Shown piece after piece: positions 1 to 8,059 of a stretch of DNA of 28,003 bases. This stretch comes from Basidiobolus meristosporus CBS 931.73. Taxonomy: Eukaryota; Basidiobolomycota; Basidiobolomycetes; Basidiobolales; Basidiobolaceae. The notes beneath the pieces are model-generated. The model worked only from the letters and a program-made list of their open reading frames with translations. It had not been told where the DNA came from and made no database searches. The DNA is taken from contig MCFE01000891.1 of the NCBI GenBank assembly GCA_002104905.1, forward strand, positions 1-28,003, read 5' to 3'. How positions within the stretch are numbered: position 1 is the stretch's first letter; each line of letters begins with the position of its first letter. Both the position numbers and the translations under genes were made by a program.

Positions 1-445
1 TTAGCTCTACTAATACATCACATAATACATTAGTCATTTGAGGCAAAAACTCATTCAAAATCTCTTTGGTCCCAAAGTAAGGCACAAATGGACACCTCCG
101 GCCTGTACTGTGCAAATTGCGCATGAAATTGCTCCAGCATGGCTTCCTCATCAAATCCCCTCACTCTCAGCTCATTTCTGATTTCAATACTTGTCTTGTT
201 ATATATCATCTTACATACATCCGCTGACATCTTGATGTAGAACTTATGCCACAGCTTTCTACTCAGGTTTCTTCCATTTTCTGTTAACTCTCCTAGGTAT
301 CTAGTTCTGCTAGATTAAATGAGTAGTGCCCAAATATCTGTATGAAGGCTCATCAGACACTTGGGCCATACCAAAATCATTTGGCAAGAGCTCAAATGGA
401 TCCAACATTGCCTTTTCCGGTCTGGACCATGCTTGCGAGCTGAGG
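1..445 (-). pseudogene. Unidentified coding remnant, frameshifted, runs off the left edge
   Basis: Reading the minus strand from about 445 down gives long open stretches in three successive frames: roughly 445-322 (contains LDPFELLPNDFGMAQ), then 314-51 (contains SRKLWHKFYIKMSADV and ELRVRGFDEEAM; an ATG-initiated part is 230-51, 59 residues), then about 109-1 (contains PYFGTKEILNEFLPQM). Continuity of sensible amino-acid composition across frames suggests one protein broken by two frameshifts, near 315 and 105. I do not recognise the family. The neighbours are all transposon remnants, so a transposon-borne protein is likely but not shown. An alternative is a spliced gene with short introns near the frame changes, but no convincing splice sites were worked out. 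Confidence 0.35.
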
Positions 446-848
446 GATGGGTTTTGTCTGGGTTGAACTAAAGATGAGTTGAGACTTGGTATAGGGACTG
501 TAGTGATAGATTTGGATACTTATACAGTGGTGTATTTACATCAACCTGGTCTTATAGAAAATATATATGAAAACTAATGTGATTGTTGAATTTTCCATAT
601 ATTATGCATGATGCATGTTGGATTGCATCGACATGGATCAGATCACATAAATTGCAGATTTCATATTTGATTACAGACTTGTGAATAAGCATCAATAAAA
701 TACCCAGTCTTTGTTTGAGGATGATTTTTGCAACATAATGATGGGATACATGGCAATTGATGGATATTTAATCATAATGCATAGAAAATTTGATAAATAA
801 AGCTGATCACGCCAATTCAAATTGTCTCAGCCCAATCCTTTCCAATAT
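446..848. other. No gene seen
   Basis: AT-rich sequence with no long open frame, no recognisable repeat and no RNA gene. It separates the left-edge coding remnant from the first DDE transposase copy. Confidence 0.4.
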
Positions 849-1740
849 TAATATGACTTACTCATCTGAATGGTCTTTTCTCATCAATTCCATCACCACC
901 ACTGAATTTCCTTTTGACACACTAGAGGAGATCTATACCAAGAACTGTGACTGATCTACCCCAGTCTACTCAAGGAGATCCCTAGTTAAGCTTCTTTGCT
1001 ATTACAAGAACTATTGCCCTACAAGGTTTCATCCCACCATCCAGGTCAACAAAAGTCCTAGAAGCTTTCATTCTCAGCTGACAGCAATGAAGAACCTCCT
1101 TGCAGAGGGTATGTATCACTTAGAGCAAGCCTGGAGTACTAGGTTTAGAAGCTCCAATAGACTTCCATATCCCAGAGTGTTCAACAACAGGTTCCATATA
1201 AGGAGTATTTTGAATACCTTTCCAGTCAGGATCACAGGCCTTCCAGAGGGCAGAGGCACTTTTATTCTGGCAAGTACAAGGCACACTGTGTGAAGTTTCA
1301 AGCACTGTCTGACATTGAGGGTAACATCATCTGGTTTGGTGGCCATTTGCTGGAAGTAAGCATGACAAAGCACTCTGAGTAGAGAATTATCCAGAACTCA
1401 GTAGAGGGGAGATATGTATGGCAGACTTAGCTAATATAGGAGAGGATTGTCAGATATTAAAATGTATTACAGCTTATAGGAAGCCAAGGAATGGTGTACT
1501 TAGCAGGAAACAGAAGCTCTACAATGAGATATTAAATCATTTCACAGTGAGGGTAGAGCATACATTTGGATATCTGAAGAAATTCAGCATATTGGCAGGT
1601 AAATAAAGTGGAAAGTCATATACAGGAGAAAACAGCAGAATAGGTAAAATAGCTAAGATACTTATCAATGCACAGTATATTCATACAAGAAGACATCCTC
1701 TGAGAGAAATGTGTCTGGAGCATTATGAAGAGTAAATAAA
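849..1740 (+). pseudogene. DDE transposase remnant, copy 1 (PIF/Harbinger or IS5-like, DDE_Tnp_4 type)
   Basis: Plus-strand frames, pieced together over frameshifts, carry landmarks of a DDE_Tnp_4-type transposase, the nuclease that cuts and joins DNA transposon ends. FPVRITGLPEG lies near 1218-1250, YSGKYKAHCVKF near 1264-1300, SDIEGNIIWF near 1309-1338, and after a one-base frame change FAGSKHDKAL near 1345-1375. The open frame at 1418-1606 ends with RVEHTFGYLKKF, matching the conserved C-terminal VEH-fG-lK block of this superfamily. The position where a catalytic Asp would be expected before FPVRI reads Asn (ILNTFPVRI), but the alignment is by memory. Several stops and frameshifts make it nonfunctional. 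A shorter second copy follows at 1957. No terminal repeats or target duplications could be assigned. Confidence 0.6.
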
Positions 1741-1838
1741 GCAAGGAAAGCACTCCTCTGAGCAACATAAGTAAGATTGAGTAAAATTACCAGTAACTAT
1801 AACCTACCACTGGCATGATGGTAGAAATTATAGTACCA

Positions 1839-1866
1839 GATAGTGCCAGATCAATCTGGCACTATC
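1839..1866. repeat. 13-bp perfect inverted repeat with 2-bp spacer
   Basis: The arm gatagtgccagat (1839-1851) is followed after 'ca' by its exact reverse complement (1854-1866). It sits in the non-coding gap between the two DDE transposase copies, so it could be two abutted terminal inverted repeats left by the tandem arrangement, or simply a hairpin. No other copy of the arm was noticed in the window. Confidence 0.6.
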
Positions 1867-1956
1867 CAACAGAACAAGCCTAATGAGAATCTGATACCTT
1901 AGGATATCTATGCTAAATCAATATAGATCATTCCTTATCTGAACACTTATCAGTCT

Positions 1957-2475
1957 AAATATGACTTGCTCATCTGAATTGTCTTCTCTCTTTGATCCCT
2001 TTATTACAATTGGATTTCCTTTGACATGTGCCATCTACAAAGTCCACTCAAGGAGATCCCTTATTAGGCTTCTTCTCTATAACGGGAGCTTTTGCCTTAC
2101 AAGGTTTCATGCTACCACTCATATCAATAAAAATATTAGAAGCTTTCATTCCCAGTAGAGAGCAATGGAGAACAACCATGCAGAGGGTATGAATAACTTA
2201 GAGCAAGCTTGGAATACTAGGTATAGAAGCTCTAACTGACTTTCATATCCAAGAGTGTTCAGCTTCAGGTTCTATATCAGAAGTTTCTAGAATACCTCTT
2301 AGTGATTATTAGCAGACCTTCTAGAGCACAGCAGCACTGTTGCCCTGGAAAATACAAGGCATACTGAGTGCAGTCTCATGCCTGGTGTGAGATCAAGGGT
2401 AACATTATCTGGCTCAGTGGGACATTTGCTGGAAGTAGGCATGACAAAGCACTCCAGGTAGATAATTTGTTACAA
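1957..2475 (+). pseudogene. DDE transposase remnant, copy 2
   Basis: This is a direct, diverged repeat of 849-1385 about 1.1 kb downstream. Shared stretches include atgact-gctcatctga near the start, actcaaggagatccct (2047-2062 versus 968-983), acaaggtttcat (2099 versus 1020), gaagctttcattc (2140 versus 1060) and gctggaagtaggcatgacaaagcactc near 2430. The last encodes FAGSRHDKAL, the same block as in copy 1. The C-terminal VEH block of copy 1 is not seen here, so this copy is truncated as well as riddled with stops. The tandem arrangement could reflect an old duplication or two insertions of one family. Confidence 0.55.
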
Positions 2476-2849
2476 GTCTGAGTATAATAGCTGATAAGGA
2501 ATGGGGAGTTTAGATAGTATTACATTCACCAAGACCTGTACTGTTCTTTGTTGAGGTTACAGAAGCTTCTTATATACATGTTGCAAGACCAACTGCTGAC
2601 TAATTGTATTTCCCACCATAGGTTGTGGGTAATGGCTCATATAGTTGCAACAGCATCACCTATTTAGATCTACCTCAATATAACCATTCCTGTCTGAGAA
2701 GGATCTGCTAGATCATCTGCTGACTAATACTCTTGAATTGCTAGATAGTACTTATATACTACTAGACAAAACTTAGGACTATTTATTTTGACAAAAAACT
2801 GACCCATATTTAACATTTAAGTGGCATATAATAGCATTCTTTCCTCTCC
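2476..2849. other. No gene seen
   Basis: AT-rich sequence without an open frame of note. Its right side may hold the untranslated 3' part of the adjoining minus-strand Gypsy remnant, but no LTR or polypurine tract was identified. Confidence 0.35.
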
Positions 2850-3489
2850 TGAATCTCTTTTCTTGTAACGTTGGTATCTTTATGGCTCAGCACTGTTAGT
2901 AAGTGCTACAAGCTTGAGTCAGTCTCTATGAACTAAATCTGCTTGGAAATTCTCTTGTTTGTCTACCAATCATTAAGTTGAAATGACCATTTTCTGATGA
3001 TCTTCAGTGGTTCTGTTCCTTGTGGCTCAAGCTTCTTCCCAGTGTTGTTTCTTAGCAATGCAAAGGTTGCAGCTGTCAAAGACCTTGATGATGTAGTCTT
3101 ATCAAGTCTCTGCTTTATCTTTTCTGTACTCTTAGAGATCTTGACCTATGCCTCCTAACCATTTTGTTCCAATTGCTGGTGTCTGCTGGGCTGACTGAGC
3201 TCATCCTTCAAATTGTTGCAAAGTTTGGTTGTGTCAGACCTCCTGGAATACTTGGTTCATATCCATACACTAAGTAAAGTGGTAATTGTTGGGTAGTGTT
3301 CTACACCCTTAGTCTACTGGCAAATAGTGCTTGGTATATATACTCATCCCATCTACTTACAGCTCCATTTGCATACTTGGTCCGCATATTTCTGAATAGT
3401 CCATTTGACCACTCAGTAGCTCCTTTAGTTCTAGTGTGATATGTCAAAGTTTTCAAATGTTTGATCTGCTGCACTTCTAGGTAGTCTTC
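2850..3489 (-). pseudogene. Ty3/Gypsy pol remnant: end of integrase
   Basis: Minus-strand frames from about 3489 down to 2850 resemble the last part of a Gypsy integrase. In order they show HLKTLTYHTRTKGATEWSNG (the region of the third catalytic residue; W stands two residues after the usual Glu), then WDEYIYQALFASRLRV, then after a stop LYLVYGYEPSIPGG, and after frameshifts LLRNNTGKKLEP and PLKIIRKWSF, typical of the post-core beta-barrel, and finally QADLVHRD near 2900. It is broken by at least two stops and frameshifts. The upstream part of pol is missing: at about 3490 the sequence passes abruptly into the repeat-bearing pseudogene, whose homology with the copy at 24220 begins there. It is not a piece of the full-length Gypsy element downstream, which lies on the other strand and differs in sequence. 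Confidence 0.65.
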
Positions 3490-4410
3490 CAAAGGGTGCA
3501 ATGGCTAAACACCAATGGCTTCCTTGAGAGCTGTTACAAGCAGGGTCAAAAGCTCCAAACAAGTGTCAAAGAGGCACCAGGTGGCTGCAAGAGTGCCAGT
3601 AAGAGAAAAGCAGGTAAACACAGATGCATCTGAACAGCATATACCTAGGAAAGAGTGTTGTTTTACTCAAGAAGCACTTGGTCAAAGTAGTAGTGAAGGA
3701 CCTGGCAGTGATAAAAACCAGTGGCTACCACAGGACCTTGTCACAGCATGGGCTGAGAGCTCAAAACAAGCAGGAAAGATGATTCAGGTTGCCTGCAGAG
3801 TGCCAGCAAGGGACAAGCAGGCCAAAACAGATGCATCAGAGCAGCCTTTATCAAGGAGAAAATGTAGTTCAATTCAAGAGGCACTGAGACAAAGTAGCAG
3901 TGAAAGACCTGGAAGTAATAAAGGAAAAGGTAAAGGGGAAAAGGTCTACCCAAGCCAGAGGCAGGGACGCATAACAAAAAGCTGCAGTTTTTGCCAATTA
4001 ATGCTCTAAGCCTGGAACAGACTGAATCCCATCATAGCCAAGAAGAGTTACCAATAAGAAAACAGCTGTCTTCACACAAGTTGGAAGCACAGCCAGCTGA
4101 GCTACACTCCCGTGAGGTAGATGAGATTGCAGAGAAAGGCCATTTGTCTACCACAGCCTCTACATCCTCCATTGTCAACAGAGTGGAGATCTCACTGACA
4201 GACAAAGCAACAATGTCATGAACTCAAAGGGCTATCATAATGCCCTAAGTAGAATTTTGGAACATTAATAGGCACACAAAGAGGTTGCAGCACTTCTTCA
4301 CAAGCAGTGCTCCAGAAAGCACATTTGAATATTGCAAGGATGTATTGCAAAGACTGGCAGCTGAGGTGCTAGACCTTGCAGTGCCAGCTGAAGACCAGGA
4401 AATGTGGGAA
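3490..4410 (+). pseudogene. Unidentified repeat-bearing coding remnant, copy A
   Basis: Open plus-strand stretches at 3515-4009, 3991-4221 and 4285 onward encode a polar, Lys/Ser/Gln-rich protein. It starts with two copies of a ~68-residue unit (SKQ...RVPARDKQAKTDASEQ...QEAL-QSSSE-PGSD), followed by EKVYPSQRQGR, KSCSFCQ, a Glu/Ser-rich linker, and NRHTKRLQHFF...YCKDVLQRL. The same order of blocks recurs at 24245-25090, so these belong to one family. I do not recognise it; no catalytic motif or membrane segment is visible. The left end is cut by the Gypsy remnant at about 3490. At about 4410 the similarity to copy B stops and similarity to the tnp2 transposase remnant at 10440-10340 (minus) starts, so either the two are fused by rearrangement or this is the N-terminal region of that element's protein. 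Confidence 0.5.
3512..3923 (+). repeat. Two tandem ~206-bp coding repeats (copy A)
   Basis: Unit 1 begins at ccaatggct (3512) and unit 2 at ccagtggct (3718). Both encode variants of the same block: RVPVREKQVNTDASEQ versus RVPARDKQAKTDASEQ, and QEALGQSSSEGPGSDK versus QEALRQSSSERPGSNK. A one-base length difference between the units was noticed near their start. A two-unit array also exists at 24245, which implies the duplication predates the split of the two loci. Confidence 0.7.
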
Positions 4411-4850
4411 CAAATATTACAAGGCTATAAAGTACCACACTCAGGATCAATCAGGCGCAAACATATCAAATATATTGAGTGGCAAACATTACAAGCTGCT
4501 AAGAAGCAAGGGCTACCTTGTGTTATGAATAGACACAAGGCAGGAGGAAAAGCTAGGCATGGCAGGAAAGGACTTAGGTGTGGACCATCAAGGCAAGGCA
4601 GGATTAAAGGCAAGGCTTGTTATTCAAGACCTGTGTTTATCAGACTGAGGAATACTTAAGGGGGGATAGGACTATATATACTTTTTGGCTATACTGATGC
4701 TGAGAGATATTAGCTAACACTTATGGGGTTGTGGGGTAAGGTACAGCAGCAGTGCTGGGGATAATAATATAGAAGGCAAGGCACTGAGACAGGATGGGGA
4801 TATGGATTGGGTCACCTGATCATGTGACTAAGTCATGTGACCTGGTATTT

Positions 4851-4860
4851 CCATATATGG
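4851..4860. promoter_or_regulatory. CArG-box-like site CCATATATGG
   Basis: CCATATATGG fits the CC(A/T)6GG consensus bound by MADS-box factors of the SRF/Mcm1 class. The identical decamer is in both Gypsy LTRs of this window. Binding is inference from the consensus only. Confidence 0.35.
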
Positions 4861-4897
4861 TACTGGACTATGAGAAATACAATGGGATGCTTACATG

Positions 4898-4968
4898 GAA
4901 TGTTCCATTGTGTAACAATGGTTTGGAAAGGTCAGGAACTTTCTGGAAGGTGGTGGAAGGTTCCAGAA
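4898..4968. promoter_or_regulatory. Heat-shock-element cluster in the solo LTR
   Basis: Two perfect three-unit elements of the form GAAnnTTCnnGAA are present: GAACTTTCTGGAA (4936-4948) and GAAGGTTCCAGAA (4956-4968), preceded by a two-unit GAATGTTC (4898-4905). Hsf1-type factors bind such alternating inverted GAA units. The two perfect elements are 20 bp apart start to start. Function is inferred from the motif. Confidence 0.55.
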
Positions 4969-5336
4969 GGAATCTCTTAGAAATTAAGCTAGGAAGCTGA
5001 AACTTGGCACAGGTGTTGAAGGTTGTCATGTGATCATGACACCTTGAGGGTATGCATGACCATGCCATTGTGTTGGCCCTTGATGGATTTTCAGTAAAAA
5101 AGTGCTCTACAAGCAAATTCTGCTGCCCACTGATTCTCACCAACCCAAATCTGCCACCTATCTCATGGTATCAGAGCCAAAATCTGATGGTAGTCTCACC
5201 GGTATCTGGGCCTAAATCACCATTCAACCTGCATAGCTACCTGTATCCATTGCTGAATGAGTTTTGTATGCTTTCCAGTGAGATAGCAGTAAATGGGCAT
5301 CATGTAAAAGGGCAAATTTTATCTGTGTTGGAGATG

Positions 5337-7242
5337 CTCCAGCCATCAGCAAGATAGCCCACTTTTCTGGACAATGGACAGCATTGTGTCAAATGTGTGA
5401 GACCCAGGGGACTTACTCCATAACTCACACACATCATTATTGCCCAATCACAAACACTAAGAACATCATCTTTCCACAGAGAGAACCTACAGAAATCAGC
5501 ATGCAATTGCAGCAAAGTTGGCAATCTATAAGCCATTGGCCAGTATATGGAATTAATTGAAACTGGAGATGCTTAAGATAAAGGGTATCTGTTGGAGCAA
5601 AAGCTTTCCACTGGGAGCAATGCATTTGCTTTTTGACAATATCCCTTTACTGATGACCAAGCTATACATGGGGCATTTCAAGCGGTAAGAACACTTTGAG
5701 ATACTGGAGAAGTTTGAAAGAATTGGCCAGATATTACAGAGTAACTGCTACCCTAAGTACTTCTCACCATCCCCAATCAATATTCATACACATATGCAAC
5801 AATGCAAGTGCAAGGACTGGATGAACTGAGTATGTATTTATTCAAGTGGCCTTCTGAAGCTATTTCTACCAAGAGTACATTGGAATCATTGGGAGTCATA
5901 TGAGGATGCTGTATGAGTATTTATCCTGAAGTAGATCACCAATGCCAACTTGATGCATCTACAGCTTTTGTGCAAAGAGTTTGTGATGGGATTTGAGCAG
6001 CTATACTTCAAGCATAATACAGAATGTATAGATCTCTGCTGCTACTGTATCCATTTGATACTCCATCTTGCTTAATGTGTTGAGAATACTGGACCTTGCT
6101 TCACCTTTTAGGAATTTCCTATTGAGTGCATGTGTGGGGAGATAGGAAGATGAGTCAAGTTGCAGGCACTACCATATCTCAATCTCATCAAGTATATTAC
6201 TTTTAAGTCTGTCATGGATGTGATGAGTTGGCACATGGAGGACAGTCAGGAAGAGTAGGAAACTACTGAGGACAGATGTGCACATGGAGACTCCAGCCAT
6301 TAGCAAGATAGCCGGCTTTTCTGGGCTCAATGGATAGTATTGCAGTCATATGTGTGAGATCCAGGGGATTTATTTGGTAACTCACACACATTATTATTAA
6401 CCAATTACCAACACTAAGAACATCATCTTTCTACAAAGAGAACATACCAAAGATGGCATGCAATTGCAACAAAGTTGGCAAGCTATAAGCCATTGGCCAG
6501 AATATGGAATCAATTGGAAACCAGACATACTTAAGATAGAGGGTATCTGTTGGAGCAAAAGCATTCCACTATTAGCAATGCATTTGCTATTTAACAACTT
6601 CCTTGTTCAGATGACCAAGTTGAAAATGGGGTGTTTCAAGCTAAATGAGCCCTTTGAGATACCAAGAAAATTTGAAGGAATTGGCAAGATATTACAGAAT
6701 ATCTGCTGAGTGCCTGTCACAGGCACCAATCAATACTCATATGCATATGCCACATTAGAAGTGCAATGACTGCATGAGGTGGATATGTATTTATTTGAGT
6801 GGTGTTCTGAAGCCATTCCTGTCAAGAGTACACTGGAAGTATTGGGAGCCATATGTGGACATTGTAGGAATATTTTTCTGGAAGTGGATCACCAATTCCA
6901 ACTTGATGCATCTACAGCTTTTGTGCAAAGAGTCTGTGATGGGATTTGGGCAGCTATACTACAAACATAAAGCTGAGCACATAGATCTCTGCCACTGCTG
7001 TATTCATTTGCTGCTCTATCTTGCTTGGTGTGTTGAGAATTTTGGACCTTGCTTCACCTTTTGGGAGTCTCCTATGGAGTGGATGTCTGGGAAGATAGGA
7101 AGATGAGTCAAGTTGCAGATATTACTATATCCCAATCTCATCAAGATTATTACCTTTAAGTCTGTCATGGATGCAATGAGTTGGCACATGGAGGACAGCC
7201 AGGAAGAGTTGGAAACTACTAAAGACAGATGTGCACATGGAA
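5337..7242 (+). repeat. 954-bp tandem duplication within the tnp2 remnant
   Basis: Unit 1 (5337-6290) and unit 2 (6291-7242) align along their whole length, starting ctccagccat-agcaagatagcc and ending gatgtgcacatgga. Both encode the MHLLF block and the FWE-P-E block region. They differ by many substitutions and small indels, so the duplication is old. The inverted copy at 8790-9735 has only one unit, which places the duplication after the ancestor of the two arms or shows it was never shared. Confidence 0.8.
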
Positions 7243-7800
7243 ATAACTATGCCTGTGGCATTAAGAAGCAAACCAGCCCCATTGCATGAGTAATCAGTTA
7301 GGTAATGCAAAGCTGGGTTGGGTGCAACAAGCAATTAATATTTATTACAAAAACTCTACAAAGGTATGCCAGATTTCTCTTGGTCACAAGCCAATTTATA
7401 CCCCATTATTTACAGAATTCATATAAACAAGAGCCAGAATGCACCTATAAGGGGGACTAGAATTCAGCAGATAGAAGGAGAATATTGGCTAAATACTGCA
7501 AAGTTCTTTACAGATATTCAGGAGGTATTCACGGCAGCATTGATGGCAACCAAGCATATGTTTGCAAGATATATATGTTACCAGCAATACAACGTATATG
7601 GCAACTTTGCAAGCATCACACTAAAAAGCCGTAAAGTCAAGGTGAAAGAAGTATGTCAAATGTGGCAGGTGTTCATGTTTGAAGAGGATAGTAAGCAGGA
7701 GGCCATAGTACTTTTTGATTCAAACTACATGTGGAATACCCAAGGTAGCAGTGGGTAAGCATAAAAAGAGGGGTGACTCTACAGTGTAATATATGAATTG

Positions 7801-8059
7801 CGCAAGGGGAGGTAGAAAAAGGTGATATCATTTGGTAAATTGGTATGGTAGCATTATACAGAACTAGCTGTAGGCCACCATACTGCTGTAATAATGCCAT
7901 CAGAGGCTCACAAGGAGACTGTCAAAACACCACTAAGTTTTTTGGTGTATAAGGCAAATGGATGTACTGGCTGGTTAGATCCACTCAAATAGTTGTTAAG
8001 TGCACTAAGACTGTAACAAAGCCATGCCACCCTTGGCAAGCTCTGTACAAACACTTTTA
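7801..8059. other. Centre between the two inverted transposase arms
   Basis: About 260 bp with no open frame and no recognised element. Homology between the arms was traced on the left to about 7800 and on the right to about 8280, so this is the unpaired spacer of the large inverted arrangement. Confidence 0.4.

Larger units (their letters stand above)
4521..5041. mobile_element. Solo LTR, 521 bp, with 5-bp target duplication
   Basis: The segment starts TGTTATGA and ends TCATGACA (TG...CA, with short imperfect inverted ends). It is flanked on both sides by ccttg (4516-4520 and 5042-5046). The flanking sequence is continuous with the inverted transposase copy: gggctacc before it and ttgagggtatgcatgaccatg after it line up with one unbroken minus-strand stretch around 10330, which lacks the insert. 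No internal retroelement region is present, so this is a solo LTR formed by LTR-LTR recombination. It carries paired GTCATGTGAC-like motifs (about 4823-4842), a CArG box and heat-shock-type motifs in the same order as the Gypsy LTR at 11163, so a Gypsy-type origin is plausible. Orientation is unproven. Confidence 0.75.
4408..7800 (+). pseudogene. Tnp2/CACTA-like (Plavaka-type) transposase remnant, plus-strand arm
   Basis: Translation across frameshifts and stops gives landmarks of fungal tnp2-type transposases. After the solo LTR, 5052-5400 contains ALDGFSVKKC, LILTNPNLPP, VSGPKSP and YLYPLLNEF, matching the family pattern DGF - NLNLPP - GPK - FL-PLV-E. The next blocks are MHLLFDNIPLLM / MHLLFNNFLV (near 5620 and 6580), then FGPCFTFWESPMEWMSGKIGR (7043-7104), equivalent to the family's C-terminal GP-wvFW-fpmER-G block. 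The 7366-7758 frame covers the region after it. The piece 4408-4520 matches minus-strand 10430-10340 of the inverted copy, showing that the 521-bp LTR split this remnant. The central part is duplicated in tandem (5337-7242). All frames are interrupted. Family assignment rests on motif memory. Confidence 0.6.

Noticed and set aside
4285-4659. 124-residue open frame as a real gene
   Set aside because: It crosses from transposase remnant into the solo LTR at 4521; a chimera by chance.
4659-4668. Purine run aaggggggat as a polypurine tract before an LTR
   Set aside because: It lies inside the 521-bp solo LTR delimited by TG...CA and ccttg duplications, and no LTR start follows it.
5166-5178. TGGTATCAGAGCC, a textbook tRNA-Met primer binding site for an LTR element
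   Set aside because: It encodes WYQSQ within the conserved tnp2 block after NLNLPP; no LTR ends next to it, and the inverted copy has a diverged version at the same protein position. Coincidence.
7366-7758. 130-residue open frame as an independent host gene
   Set aside because: It is matched in inverted orientation at 8340-8640 as part of the transposase remnant, with stops there; treated as a surviving piece of that remnant.
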